Origin: Tectiglobus sp965247245
GTDB lineage: Bacteria; Pseudomonadota; Alphaproteobacteria; Rhizobiales; Hyphomicrobiaceae
DNA length: 64,000 nucleotides
Direction of reading: 5' to 3'
NCBI GenBank assembly: GCA_965247245.1
Contig: CBDFGV010000002.1
Location: forward strand, 186,001-250,000
Notes under the pieces: generated by a model
Seen by the model: only the letters and a program-made list of their open reading frames with translations
Told to the model about the DNA's origin: nothing
Databases searched by the model: none
Translations under genes and position numbers: made by a program
Part shown: positions 16,929 to 26,196 of the stretch, piece by piece
Layout of the letters: every line of letters starts with the position of its first letter
Numbering within the stretch: position 1 is the stretch's first letter

Positions 16929-17273
16929 ATGGAAGAAAAGCTAGCACTTGATATGCTGGGAGCACTCTCGCAGGAGACCCGTCTGCGCATCGTGCGTTAT
17001 CTTGTGCGGTGCGGACCTGATGGAGCTGCGGCAGGCGACATTGGCGAACACGTTGGGGCTGCTGCCTCGCGCGCGTCATTTCATTTGTCGAATCTGGAGC
17101 AAGCCAAGGTGATTACCTCCGAGAGACAATCACGCCGGATCATTTATCGCGCCAACTTCGCGAACCTCGGCGGCTTGATCGCCTTCATGCTCAAGGACTG
17201 CTGCAACGGTCACCCCGACATCATGGCTTGCTGTGTATTGCCGGAAGCAGCAGATCCAAAAACAATGCGATGA
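16929..17273 (+). CDS. ArsR/SmtB-family transcriptional regulator
   Basis: A 114-aa winged-helix regulator. The recognition region AGDIGEHVGAAASRASFHLS is followed by the wing SERQSRRIIYRANF. The C-terminus holds two Cys pairs (KDCCNGHPDIMACC), close to the pattern of arsenic-responsive members, but no arsenic resistance genes are nearby; the neighbours are acyl-CoA enzymes. It could sense a metal(loid), an acyl-CoA or redox state. Probably co-transcribed with the crotonase upstream. Confidence 0.85.
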   Translation: MEEKLALDMLGALSQETRLRIVRYLVRCGPDGAAAGDIGEHVGAAASRASFHLSNLEQAKVITSERQSRRIIYRANFANLGGLIAFMLKDCCNGHPDIMACCVLPEAADPKTMR

Positions 17274-17289
17274 GTTATGGCCCAACGAA

Positions 17290-18195
17290 TTAATGGGCCT
17301 GACGCAGTTTGGGCAGTACGTCCTGAGCTATCCGCTCAAACACATCAACCTGCTTCGGCACCGTGGGATAATAGAGGCTGAGTTCGCTGAAGCCAGCTTC
17401 CATGATACGGCCCGCGGCATCCTCAAAGGCGCCTGTTGAGTCATAGTAGCTGAATGCGCCACCACTTGAGCGAGCCTTCGGGTCAAACATATGGTAGGAG
17501 CGCCGCAACGCTGCTGGGTCGCGCCCAATCTTGGCACAGGTTTCATCACATACCTGCACCTTGGCCGCCACTTCGGCAAGCTGTTCATCGAACGAGGCAG
17601 CAAAGCTCATCGTATTCCAGGTGTCCGCCATACGGGCGGCGAACCGGATCATGACCGGTCCAAGAGCTGCAATCGTGATTGGCGGGCGTGGCTGTTGGAC
17701 GGGCCTGGGTTTCACGATGGCCTCATTGATCGTGTAGTAGTCGCCGGAGAAGCTGGACGTTTCGTTGCTCAGCAACCGATCGATGACCTCGACATACTCC
17801 TTAAAGCGAACCACCCGATCTTTGCCATCCCAGTTGGGGATGCCCATCATGTCGTAACTTGGGTCAATGTTGATGCCGGTGCCAAGGCCGATATCGAGTC
17901 GACCGCCTGAGATGTGGTCGATAGTTAAGGCCTGGCGCGCCAGCATCGCGGGATGGCGCAACGGGAACTGCGTAACGTAAGTTGCAATCCGCACTTGCTC
18001 CGTAGCCATGGCGAGCGCCGCCAAGATGCTCCAGCCTTCATGCCACAGCCGTGACGTATCACTCCAGTCGACGAAATGGTCGGCGGTCGAAACCAGCTCA
18101 AAGCCCAGGTCCTCAACGTGTTTCGAGCAGCGCAGAATCTCCGACCAGTCAGAATTGGGCAATACAAGAACACCAAAGCGCGGGGCGTGCGCCAT
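17290..18195 (-). CDS. LLM-class flavin-dependent oxidoreductase
   Basis: A luciferase-like TIM-barrel enzyme of 301 aa using FMN or F420. N-terminal FGVLVLPNSDWSEIL, the STADHFVDW segment and the central SGGRLDIGLGTGI are characteristic. The start is ATG 18195 because GGAGGA sits six bases upstream; the ATG at 18201 would abut it. It converges with the ArsR gene and lies in a minus-strand run with the VOC and UbiD-like genes. Substrate not predictable. Confidence 0.88.
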   Translation of the reverse strand: MAHAPRFGVLVLPNSDWSEILRCSKHVEDLGFELVSTADHFVDWSDTSRLWHEGWSILAALAMATEQVRIATYVTQFPLRHPAMLARQALTIDHISGGRLDIGLGTGINIDPSYDMMGIPNWDGKDRVVRFKEYVEVIDRLLSNETSSFSGDYYTINEAIVKPRPVQQPRPPITIAALGPVMIRFAARMADTWNTMSFAASFDEQLAEVAAKVQVCDETCAKIGRDPAALRRSYHMFDPKARSSGGAFSYYDSTGAFEDAAGRIMEAGFSELSLYYPTVPKQVDVFERIAQDVLPKLRQAH

Positions 18196-18258
18196 ATTCA
18201 TTCCTCCAAGCGTGTCTTTGTAGTTTCAGCCTATGAGGTGCCGGCCTAATCGCAAAGT

Positions 18259-18609
18259 TTATTCATGTGTGAGTATGTTTATCAGACGCCCAAACGGATC
18301 GCGCACGTAGAAGCGCCGAATACCCCACGGCTCACTAACCGGACCGTACTCAATCTGAAAACCGCCTTTTTGCATTCGTGCGAGTGCTTCGTCGAGATCA
18401 TCAACCTCGATTGAAAGATCGGGTACAGGCGTGCCAGCTCCACCCTCACTGGCAATGCTCAACTGCGGTGTCATGGTCGCTGCAGCCTGAGCCGTAATAA
18501 TCCAGCCCATATCCATGGCGACATCCAATCCCAGCGCATCAATGTAGAATGCCTTAGCCTGACTGGGATCAGACGCATCGATATTTGGTACAATCCGTTT
18601 GACCTGCAT
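18259..18609 (-). CDS. VOC-superfamily (glyoxalase/dioxygenase fold) protein
   Basis: A 116-aa single VOC-fold protein with paired beta-alpha-beta modules: KRIVPNIDASDPSQAKAFY at the start and WGIRRFYVRDPFGRLINIL at the end. Such proteins bind a metal and act on small reactive carbonyls, antibiotics or aromatic compounds. It is 40 bp from the UbiD-like gene upstream on the same strand and probably shares its transcript. No specific reaction can be assigned. Confidence 0.82.
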   Translation of the reverse strand: MQVKRIVPNIDASDPSQAKAFYIDALGLDVAMDMGWIITAQAAATMTPQLSIASEGGAGTPVPDLSIEVDDLDEALARMQKGGFQIEYGPVSEPWGIRRFYVRDPFGRLINILTHE

Positions 18610-18648
18610 GCCCTACCGCCTTCAGCGTGAAACGAAACTCCGAGAAGT

Positions 18649-20025
18649 CTAATTCACTAGATCTGCAAGAACACAATCCGGGTCCGCAACAGCCGCCAGG
18701 TCGATTTCCTCCTGTCCCGGCACGCGAATGCGCACGTACTTCATCTCAGGCGCATCAAGCGGAATGGTGAGATCAAAGCCAAGTTTGGCGCAGATACCAT
18801 CATCGTCGGTGGATGGATCAAGTTTTGATCCAAGTGTGCCGTCAACCCTGACGAGATCCTTGTCAGCCTGGAACCGCGTTGCCAACGCCCATTCGATCTG
18901 CCCTGGTGCATGAATGTCGACATCTTCATCGACAACGAACACGTGCTTAACATCGTAGTGGGCCGCCAGGGCGCCGAGGATGACATTCTTGCCTTCACCT
19001 TCGAAACGCTTCTTGATCTGAACGTAGAGATGATAGCGACACGACGCGGCGAGCGGCAGGTGGACGTCCTTTACACAGGGAAAACTGTGCTGCAGCGCTG
19101 ACAAGATAGTTGCCTCCCGCGGAATACCTCCGAGCAGGAGATGCTCCCGACTACCGCCGACGATCGTGTGATAGATGGGGTTTGCGCGAGTGGTGACCCG
19201 ATCGACTTCAACCACATGCCGCTTTGCTCGGTCCGCATAGTATTGTGGGAACTCACCGAATGGTCCCTCTAGCTCACGCTTGTTGGCTACAAAGCGGCCT
19301 TCAATCACAATCTCCGACGTCGCTGGCACGCGTATCTCGCTGCCGAGACACTTGGCAACCTCCAAAGGGGAGCCAATCAAGGCGCCGGCGATCTCCAGTT
19401 CATCCTGGTCCAGTGGCGCGATCGCCTGCGAGCACAATAGAGCAGCAGGGCTTGAACCAATGACAATCGCGACATCGAGATCCTCGCCGGAATGCTCCGC
19501 CATCTCCTGGAACGCTAATGTATGGCGCGGCAGAAGAAGTGCACCGAGTTGTTTCGGCCCCTGTACCTGTAGGCGATGGATCGCCACGTTCTGCCGACCC
19601 GTCTTAGGATTGCGCACGATAACAAGCCCGGCCGTGATATAGGCGCCGCTGTCATGCTCATTGTGTGTTGGAATTGGGAGCAGCGACGTCAAGTCCGGGT
19701 CGTCGTGTATGATTTGCTGACAGGCAGGTGCGGTGACCTCCTGCCAGGGCAACGGTTTAGCTGCTGCTGCCTGAAAATGGCTGAGGAGTTCGCTACTCGT
19801 CACACCGAGCGCTTCTGCCATCCAGTGACGTTGTGATAGCAGGCCTGACACGACCGTACCTACGCGGTTACCAAGCTTGGGAAAGACGCTCGCCTTGCTG
19901 CCATCCCAACGATTGGCAATACCGGCAATCTCGAATTCGAGCTTTCTGCCGGGCTTCATCAGTACCAGGCGGTCATGACTTTGGAGGTGTTCCAGCCAGC
20001 TGCGCAGATCAAGACAAGCGGGCAT
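18649..20025 (-). CDS. UbiD-family (de)carboxylase
   Basis: A 458-aa prenylated-FMN-dependent decarboxylase. Family marks include the GPFGEFPQYYAD segment carrying the catalytic Glu, and SGAYITAGLVIVRNPKTG upstream. Start ATG 20025 (MPACLDLRSW) is chosen for its GAGAGGA ribosome site; the longer frame to 20130 has none. The divergent gene 124 bp away encodes the UbiX-type prenyltransferase that makes the cofactor. UbiD enzymes (de)carboxylate aromatic, heteroaromatic or alpha,beta-unsaturated acids; which one here is unknown, but nearby CoA-ester and molybdenum hydroxylase genes suggest aromatic acid catabolism. Confidence 0.92.
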   Translation of the reverse strand: MPACLDLRSWLEHLQSHDRLVLMKPGRKLEFEIAGIANRWDGSKASVFPKLGNRVGTVVSGLLSQRHWMAEALGVTSSELLSHFQAAAAKPLPWQEVTAPACQQIIHDDPDLTSLLPIPTHNEHDSGAYITAGLVIVRNPKTGRQNVAIHRLQVQGPKQLGALLLPRHTLAFQEMAEHSGEDLDVAIVIGSSPAALLCSQAIAPLDQDELEIAGALIGSPLEVAKCLGSEIRVPATSEIVIEGRFVANKRELEGPFGEFPQYYADRAKRHVVEVDRVTTRANPIYHTIVGGSREHLLLGGIPREATILSALQHSFPCVKDVHLPLAASCRYHLYVQIKKRFEGEGKNVILGALAAHYDVKHVFVVDEDVDIHAPGQIEWALATRFQADKDLVRVDGTLGSKLDPSTDDDGICAKLGFDLTIPLDAPEMKYVRIRVPGQEEIDLAAVADPDCVLADLVN

Positions 20026-20148
20026 ACTCGGTCCTCTCAAGCTGTTCACTCTTTTGAACGAACTACAAGACGAGAGGAGACGCATGCAGTTGTCAATGGC
20101 GCCGGACCGTGCTCTCCTCGAAAAGCGCAACCTTGATTGATCGGCCTG

Positions 20149-20739
20149 ATGACCTCGTCCACTCCAAAACCAGAACGCCTCATTGTCGGCATATCCGGCG
20201 CGTCAGGCGTGATCTACGGAATTCGGCTGCTGGAGCTGCTGCGCGAGACGCCCTTCGAGACGCACTTGGTGATGTCACGTTCCGCGGAAGTCACAGTTGC
20301 ACATGAAAGCAGCATGAAGATCGCTGCCATCAAGGAGTTGGCAGACGTCTGCCACAAAAACGAAGACATTGCAGCCGCCATTTCCAGCGGATCATTCATC
20401 ACCAACGGAATGATCATTGCGCCATGTTCTATTCGCACGCTTTCAGAGATCGTCAGCGGTGTAACATCGTCTTTGCTGACGCGCTCGGCGGACGTTGTCT
20501 TAAAGGAGCGCCGGAAGCTCGTGCTGATGGTTCGCGAAACTCCCCTCCATCTCGGCCACTTGCGTTCGATGGCAGCGGCGGCCGAAATGGGAGCCGTCAT
20601 CGCACCACCGGTTCCAGCATTCTATGCAAATCCACAATCCATTGACGAGATGATCGATCACACATTGGGACGTGTTTTGGATCAGTTCGATATCGACTCA
20701 AACACGGTCCGCCGCTGGAAAGACGATGTCAGCCACTGA
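20149..20739 (+). CDS. UbiX-family flavin prenyltransferase
   Basis: A 196-aa enzyme that prenylates FMN to form the UbiD cofactor. It shows the N-terminal flavin motif VGISGASGVIYGIRLLE, the APCSIRTLSEIVSGV segment and the ERRKLVLMVRETPLH signature that shapes the prenyl site. Start ATG 20149 is used, although TTG 20137 is in frame. It is divergent from the UbiD-like gene, so the two share a control region. A second copy dedicated to ubiquinone synthesis is likely elsewhere in the genome, since this one sits in a catabolic neighbourhood. Confidence 0.93.
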   Translation: MTSSTPKPERLIVGISGASGVIYGIRLLELLRETPFETHLVMSRSAEVTVAHESSMKIAAIKELADVCHKNEDIAAAISSGSFITNGMIIAPCSIRTLSEIVSGVTSSLLTRSADVVLKERRKLVLMVRETPLHLGHLRSMAAAAEMGAVIAPPVPAFYANPQSIDEMIDHTLGRVLDQFDIDSNTVRRWKDDVSH

Positions 20740-20770
20740 GGCGGTGACTAGGCGATCATCTGCTCACCCA

Positions 20771-21295
20771 TCACGAAATGCAGGCCTCGACAAGCCGGCC
20801 GAGCATCTGCTTGTTGCCGTTCAGCTTGTCCGGAGCAATCAGTTGCAGATAGGTTTCAAGATTCTTTAGGGCGATGTCCGCTTGGCTGGGTTCGTCCCCC
20901 TTCGAGGAAGGCTCATGCGCAAACTGCGCAAGAGCTGCGACCAAGCTGCGTTGTTCCCACTTCTCGCTTTCGATCTCCACATTTTTGATTTGATCGCGAA
21001 AAGCCTCGACGCCAGAGACTTCGCCAGCGATTGACCGTCCCTTCATCGCTGTTCGAGCGGCACGTAGCGGCAGAACGATGTCATGATGCCAAAGTCCGGC
21101 CTCTCCTTCGATGAGTTGAGAAAACTGTGGGCGACCGATGCGGCGCGAAGCCGACCCGGACCAGAGACAGAGCAATACTATGTTGACGTCAGCTCCGGCA
21201 TGATCCTGGAGCGCCAAACACATATCACTGACGCCGTCGCGGCTGTAGCGATCGAGTGAGAAACCCCAGAAGTCGTCTGCTGTCATTTCCATCAT
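20771..21295 (-). CDS. TIGR02444 / DUF2390 family protein
   Basis: A 174-aa protein of the TIGR02444 family, recognised by DFWGFSLDRYSRDGVSDMC and the following LQDHAGADVNIVLLCLW. The family has no proven function. The frame continues upstream to 21442 but the conserved part begins at residue 4-5 from ATG 21295, so that start is used. It converges with ubiX and is divergent from an AraC regulator. No membrane segment or signal peptide is apparent. Confidence 0.8.
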   Translation of the reverse strand: MMEMTADDFWGFSLDRYSRDGVSDMCLALQDHAGADVNIVLLCLWSGSASRRIGRPQFSQLIEGEAGLWHHDIVLPLRAARTAMKGRSIAGEVSGVEAFRDQIKNVEIESEKWEQRSLVAALAQFAHEPSSKGDEPSQADIALKNLETYLQLIAPDKLNGNKQMLGRLVEACIS

Positions 21296-21351
21296 GATTG
21301 CTTCAACCCGAACACTCTTGCAGTTTGCGTCAGCCGACATTCTGAATAATC

Positions 21352-22233
21352 TTGTTGCCCAGGTCAGATGAACCAGAGGTGGTAGGCTCAATAGTGTCGC
21401 GGGCTCGGAACATATTGCAAGGCGAATTTGGACGAGTTGCACTCCTCAACATGGACCGGTCGCTCGTCCCCCACGCTCATCGCGCCTGCCATGTCTTGTT
21501 CAAGGCGGGTGGCGCAAACTCAGCCTTTACCGTGGGTGATCAAGTCTGCGAGCTAACCGAAGACACAGCCGTTGTCGTTAATGCCTGGGAGCAACATTCC
21601 TATACCCACCGTGCGGCATTGGAAGAAACGCAAATTCTAGCCCTCTATATCGAGCCCAGCTGGTTGGCATCGATAGATCGCCAGCTGATTGTTTCAGGCG
21701 CGGCCGGTTTCTTTTTTCAGCCGAGTGTTCGCCTCAATGCCAATATCGCAGAAAAAGCGGCTGAACTGGAACACCTGCTCTGCAGCCCTGATGATCAAAG
21801 GCAACCGGAAACGGAAGCTCTGGTGTTTGATCTGATGGTACTTGTATTCGACGCTTTCTCAAACCGCAGAGCTCTATTGTCAGACCTGCGCCGCGCCCGG
21901 GATACGGACTACCGCGTACGTCGAGCCATCAACTGGCTTCGTCCTCGGCTCGGAGAACCGCTCAATCTATCGGCTATGGCGAAGGAAGCTGGTCTTTCCC
22001 GCTCGCACCTTTTTGCGCGGTTTCGCCAGACGACGGGCTTAACGCCTGTGATGTTTCTCAACACACTGCGCATGGAAGCTGCGCATCCATTACTGACCGA
22101 TCAGACCAAACCATTGATCGAAATCGGACAACGGCTCGGCTTTAATGCGCAGGGTAACTTCTCGCGATTTTTTCGCGAACATCAGGGGATTTCACCCTCG
22201 GAGTACCGTCGTGTCACGCAACGCGTGAGCTGA
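21352..22233 (+). CDS. AraC-family transcriptional regulator
   Basis: A 293-aa regulator with an N-terminal cupin-like effector domain (LVPHAHRACHVLFKAGG) and a C-terminal pair of helix-turn-helix motifs: LSAMAKEAGLSRSHLFARF and IEIGQRLGFNAQGNFSRFFR, ending in the usual GISPSEYR. The start is a TTG at 21352 and is not well fixed. It lies directly before the molybdenum hydroxylase operon on the same strand, which it probably controls together with itself; the inducer is likely an organic acid or its CoA ester. Confidence 0.88.
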   Translation: MLPRSDEPEVVGSIVSRARNILQGEFGRVALLNMDRSLVPHAHRACHVLFKAGGANSAFTVGDQVCELTEDTAVVVNAWEQHSYTHRAALEETQILALYIEPSWLASIDRQLIVSGAAGFFFQPSVRLNANIAEKAAELEHLLCSPDDQRQPETEALVFDLMVLVFDAFSNRRALLSDLRRARDTDYRVRRAINWLRPRLGEPLNLSAMAKEAGLSRSHLFARFRQTTGLTPVMFLNTLRMEAAHPLLTDQTKPLIEIGQRLGFNAQGNFSRFFREHQGISPSEYRRVTQRVS

Positions 22234-22345
22234 TTTGACCACCAAGCACAATTTTCAGACTCTGCGATAAACGAGCCAGCTCGCCATCGAATAGGAATGA
22301 CATGGCAACCGGCTTCTATTGTCGCTGAGGTTGAGGAATTCCCCT

Positions 22346-25300
22346 TTGAATAATCCGTCGACAAAATTGGACCCAGATGGCCTGCCTTCACCAGAGAGCT
22401 GGATCGGACAGTCGATTGAACGGCACGAAGATGCTGCTCTCCTGACCGGAAGTGCCAGGTTCATCGATGATCTTGGGATTGCACCGGGCACCCTGCATGC
22501 AGCTTTTGTTCGATCCCCCCATGCCCACGCGCAGATCGAAAAGGTATCGACTGGCGCGGCACTCAAGATCGATGGCGTACATTCGGTTATAACCGGCGAC
22601 GATATCCGGGAGTTCACGCGTCCATTCACGGTGGGTGTTAAGGCACCGATGCAACACTGGTCGTTGGCGATGGACAGCGTGCGCTATCAGGGCGAGCCTG
22701 TCGCGATTGTTCTGGCCGACACACCCTACATCGCCGAGGATGGTGTTGCCGCAGTGCACGTCGACTATGCACCGCTACCCGCAGTCGTCGATCCGATAGC
22801 AACAATCCACGATGATGCGCCTCTGCTTCATCCAGACATCGGATCGAATGTCATTGCTGACCGGAGCTATTGCTACGGCGATCCGGAGCGGGCCTTCAAG
22901 GACGCACAACATGTTTTCGATGTTTCGATCCAGTATCCCCGTAACTCGGTGACGCCGATCGAATGCTACGGCGTGCTTGCAGACTACGAACCAGGCAGCG
23001 CCATCTATAATGTGACGTCGAACTTCCAGGGCCCGTTTGCCTTGCACCCTGTTATGTCTTTGGCACTGCAGGTTCCAGCTAACCGACTGCGCTTCAAGTC
23101 ACCACCAAACTCAGGGGGAAGTTTCGGCACCAAGCAGGGCGTGTTTCCCTACATTGTCGCCCTGTGCGTGGCTGCACGCGTCGCCGGACGACCAGTCAAA
23201 TGGGTCGAAGACCGGTTGGAACACTTGATGGCGGCGACCTCCGCCACAAACCGCGTCGCCACTCTCAAGGCCGCCGTGAGCGAAGACGGCAAGATCAGCG
23301 CTCTTGATTGGGATCAGATCGACGATTGTGGTGCCTATCTCCGCGCACCGGAGCCGGCGACGATCTATCGGATGCACGGTAACATGACCGGAGCCTACGA
23401 CATCCGGCATCTTGCGATCCGCAATCGCAATGTCCTGACCAACAAGACGCCGAGCGGCCTGGTGCGCGGCTTTGGTGGACCGCAGGTCTACTACGCACTG
23501 GAGCGTCTGGTTCACAAGATTGCAACCGAGCTTGGACGCGATCCTCTCGACGTGATCAAGGTCAATCTTATAGCGGCCGACAAGTTTCCCTATCGGACGG
23601 CTTCTGGTGGTCTTTACGACAGCGGTGACTATCAAGCCGCGGTTCGATTGATCGAAACAGATGACGGCATAGCGGAGCTTGAGCGGCGACGCGACGCTGT
23701 GCGGGGGCGGGGCGGCATTTACGGTATCGGGCTTGCAGCGGTCGTTGAGCCATCCATTTCCAACATGGGCTACATCACAACGGTTCTGACTGCGGAAGAG
23801 CGTGACCGTGCCGGACCAAAGGGTGGCGCTGTTGCAACGGCGACTGTCGGGGTTGATGCCCTGGGCGGGGTAACCGCTCACGTTTCGTCGGTCCCGCAGG
23901 GACAAGGCCATGTCACCGTTGTTGCTCAGGTTGTCGCTGCGAGCCTGGGGCTTTCTCCGACTGATGTTCAAGTCAACACTGAACTCGATACCGGGCGAGA
24001 TGCTTGGTCGGTCGCGAGCGGCAACTACTCCAGTCGGTTTTCAGGCGCAGTCACGGGCGCCGTCCACATGGCTTCAGAGCGCCTCAAGGCGCGGATCGCA
24101 GGAATTGCTGCAACGCATTTCGGCACCGATCCCGAGAAGATTGCATTTCGGGACGGCGGCCTCGCCGTTTCAGGCAGCGACGCGAAGCCCGTGCCTTTCC
24201 GCCGGCTTGCTGCGACATCACATTGGGCGCAGGCAACCCTGCCACAAGGCTCCGAGCCCGTCATCCGCGAGACGGTCTTCTGGTCGCCTGATGTGCTTAC
24301 GCCGCCCAACGCAGCAGACGAGATCAACTCCAGCGCAGCGCACGGCTTTGTCTTCGATGTATGTGGTCTGGAAATCGAACCTGATACCGGTCAGATCCGT
24401 ATCGACAAATATATAACCGTGCACGATGCCGGACGAATACTGCATCCCGGTATGGCGGACGGGCAAGTGCGCGGTGGCTTTTGTAATGCACTGGGCGCTG
24501 CGATGTACGAACATTTCAGCTATGCCAATGATGGCAGCTTTCAGTCCGGAACACTTGCCGATTACACAATACCAACGATGACCGAGATGGCGGACATCGA
24601 CATCCGGCATCTGGAAACGCTTTCTCCGGTCACACCGCTTGGCGCCAAAGGGATCGGCGAAGGCAATTGCATGTCAACGCCAGTGTGTATTGCAAACGCC
24701 GTTGCAGATGCGCTCGGTCGCGAAGACATCGAGCTACCGCTGACACCGTCTCGTATCCACCAACTGATGCAAACGGAGGAACCGCCGCCCCCGGACAACG
24801 TTCAGTCCAGTGCTGCTGACATGCGATTGAGCCGCCAGAACTATGCCATAGAAGGTCAGGGCGTCACCGTTGTTGCGGCAGCACCTGAGGTCGTTTGGTC
24901 CAACCTCCTCAATGTCGAGGCCCTTCGCGAGATCGTCCCGGGGTGCAAATCGATCAGAGAAACGACACGGAACCACTACAGTGGCCAAGTTGAACTCGGT
25001 GTGGGTATCGTCAAAGGATTGTTCGACGCAGACGTCAGTATGCATGACTTGAAACCACCACATTCTTTACGCCTCGCGGGCGGTGCCAGCGGTCCGCTTG
25101 GTGACAGCACGGGCGAGGCTCTAGTCCACCTCGAACCTGAGGGTGAGGGAACCCGTGTCAGCTACCGGTACGGCATTGATCTTGGCGGCAAGGCAGCGGC
25201 AATTGGTGGTCGGATGATCAATGGAGCTGCCCGCGTTCTCATCGGAGAGTTCTTCAAGCGCTTGGCGCGCCGTGCCGATCCATCCGCTGCTGCTGCAGCT

Positions 25301-25381
25301 GAGGCATCAGCTTTCTCATGGGCGTCGGTGCGCAACTTCTTCGAGTCGCTGATTGCGGAGATCAGGGGGCGACGCTCATGA
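22346..25381 (+). CDS. Xanthine-dehydrogenase-family Mo-binding subunit fused to a CoxG-like SRPBCC domain
   Basis: A 1011-aa large subunit of a molybdenum hydroxylase. Residues about 15-770 are the aldehyde oxidase/xanthine dehydrogenase catalytic domains, with GGSFGTKQGVFPY, GLVRGFGGPQVYY and the catalytic Glu motif GAKGIGEGNCMSTP. After a Pro-rich linker, residues about 805-960 form a CoxG-type SRPBCC domain (APEVVWSNLLNVEALREIVP; GGKAAAIGGRMINGAARVL), which in CO dehydrogenase clusters is a separate membrane-recruiting protein. The Cys of CO dehydrogenase (AYRCSFR) is absent, so CO is not the substrate. Start TTG 22346 has GAGG upstream; TTG 22319 is an alternative. It overlaps the FAD subunit gene by ATGA. 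Confidence 0.88.
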   Translation: MNNPSTKLDPDGLPSPESWIGQSIERHEDAALLTGSARFIDDLGIAPGTLHAAFVRSPHAHAQIEKVSTGAALKIDGVHSVITGDDIREFTRPFTVGVKAPMQHWSLAMDSVRYQGEPVAIVLADTPYIAEDGVAAVHVDYAPLPAVVDPIATIHDDAPLLHPDIGSNVIADRSYCYGDPERAFKDAQHVFDVSIQYPRNSVTPIECYGVLADYEPGSAIYNVTSNFQGPFALHPVMSLALQVPANRLRFKSPPNSGGSFGTKQGVFPYIVALCVAARVAGRPVKWVEDRLEHLMAATSATNRVATLKAAVSEDGKISALDWDQIDDCGAYLRAPEPATIYRMHGNMTGAYDIRHLAIRNRNVLTNKTPSGLVRGFGGPQVYYALERLVHKIATELGRDPLDVIKVNLIAADKFPYRTASGGLYDSGDYQAAVRLIETDDGIAELERRRDAVRGRGGIYGIGLAAVVEPSISNMGYITTVLTAEERDRAGPKGGAVATATVGVDALGGVTAHVSSVPQGQGHVTVVAQVVAASLGLSPTDVQVNTELDTGRDAWSVASGNYSSRFSGAVTGAVHMASERLKARIAGIAATHFGTDPEKIAFRDGGLAVSGSDAKPVPFRRLAATSHWAQATLPQGSEPVIRETVFWSPDVLTPPNAADEINSSAAHGFVFDVCGLEIEPDTGQIRIDKYITVHDAGRILHPGMADGQVRGGFCNALGAAMYEHFSYANDGSFQSGTLADYTIPTMTEMADIDIRHLETLSPVTPLGAKGIGEGNCMSTPVCIANAVADALGREDIELPLTPSRIHQLMQTEEPPPPDNVQSSAADMRLSRQNYAIEGQGVTVVAAAPEVVWSNLLNVEALREIVPGCKSIRETTRNHYSGQVELGVGIVKGLFDADVSMHDLKPPHSLRLAGGASGPLGDSTGEALVHLEPEGEGTRVSYRYGIDLGGKAAAIGGRMINGAARVLIGEFFKRLARRADPSAAAAAEASAFSWASVRNFFESLIAEIRGRRS

Positions 25382-26196
25382 AGCCAGCCCCGTTTGACTA
25401 CGCGAGAGCATCTTCGATTGCCGAGGCAGCCTCGTTGGCGGCACAAGCAGGCGTCGATGCCGCTTTTCTCGCCGGCGGGCAATCTCTTATCGCCATGCTC
25501 AACATGCGTGTTGTCACGCCGAAGCTACTGATCGATGTCAGCCGAGTGGAAGATGCAAAACACATTCACGAAACCGGCGACCACGTTGCGATTGGCTGCT
25601 CGGTCAGACAGAGTGAGTTAGAACAGTGGTCTTCGCTCCATCGATGCCTTCCATTGGTCGCCAAGGCTATTCCATGGGTCGGACATCTCCAGACAAGAAA
25701 CCGAGGCACTGTTTGCGGCTCGATTGCGCATGCCGATCCGTCGAGTGAGCTGCCGCTTTGCCTATCCACCATGGATGGAGATCTCACGCTCGTATCGCGC
25801 CGACGCAAGAGAACGGTCAAGGCGCGTGACTTCTTTGTCGGCGCGTTGCAGACGTCCCGGCTCGACGGAGAGCTCATTTCTGAGATCCGCTTTCCCTGCA
25901 GTCAAGGCGTGACCGGCAGCGCCTTTCGCGAGTTTGCCATCCGTCACGGTGACTTTGCGATCATCTCAGTCGCTGTGTTGGCTCGAACGGATGGATTGAC
26001 AATTGGCATAGGCGGCGGCGCTGACCGACCGGAGGTTAGGGAACTGCCAATGCTGGAAGGCAAGCAACTTGATGACGCACTGAACGAGATAGCTTGGTCG
26101 CTCGATTGCCAAGACGACCTACATGCGACCGCCGTTTACCGCAGGCACCTCATTCGCACACTCGGCAAACAGGCTATTCTGGAGGCAGTGGCATGA
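25378..26196 (+). CDS. Molybdenum hydroxylase FAD-binding subunit (CoxM/XdhB-like)
   Basis: A 272-aa medium subunit carrying FAD that passes electrons from the iron-sulfur subunit to an acceptor. FAD-contact motifs are AGGQSLIAMLNMRV near residue 37 and TRNRGTVCGSIAHADPSSEL near residue 105, both canonical. ATG 25378 overlaps the large-subunit stop and the next gene overlaps its own stop, so all three subunits are translationally coupled. Gene order large-FAD-FeS differs from the common medium-small-large order. Confidence 0.93.
   Translation: MKPAPFDYARASSIAEAASLAAQAGVDAAFLAGGQSLIAMLNMRVVTPKLLIDVSRVEDAKHIHETGDHVAIGCSVRQSELEQWSSLHRCLPLVAKAIPWVGHLQTRNRGTVCGSIAHADPSSELPLCLSTMDGDLTLVSRRRKRTVKARDFFVGALQTSRLDGELISEIRFPCSQGVTGSAFREFAIRHGDFAIISVAVLARTDGLTIGIGGGADRPEVRELPMLEGKQLDDALNEIAWSLDCQDDLHATAVYRRHLIRTLGKQAILEAVA

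Noticed and set aside
16929..17273. ArsR regulator as evidence of an arsenic resistance island
   Set aside because: No arsenate reductase, arsenite pump or methyltransferase lies nearby; neighbours are acyl-CoA enzymes.
23111..23971. 286-codon minus-strand open frame
   Set aside because: Antisense to the molybdenum hydroxylase large subunit; no start signal or family resemblance.
22346..25381. Large subunit as carbon monoxide dehydrogenase (CoxL)
   Set aside because: The AYRCSFR active-site loop with its Cys is absent; the loop reads GLVRGFGGPQ as in other hydroxylases of the family.
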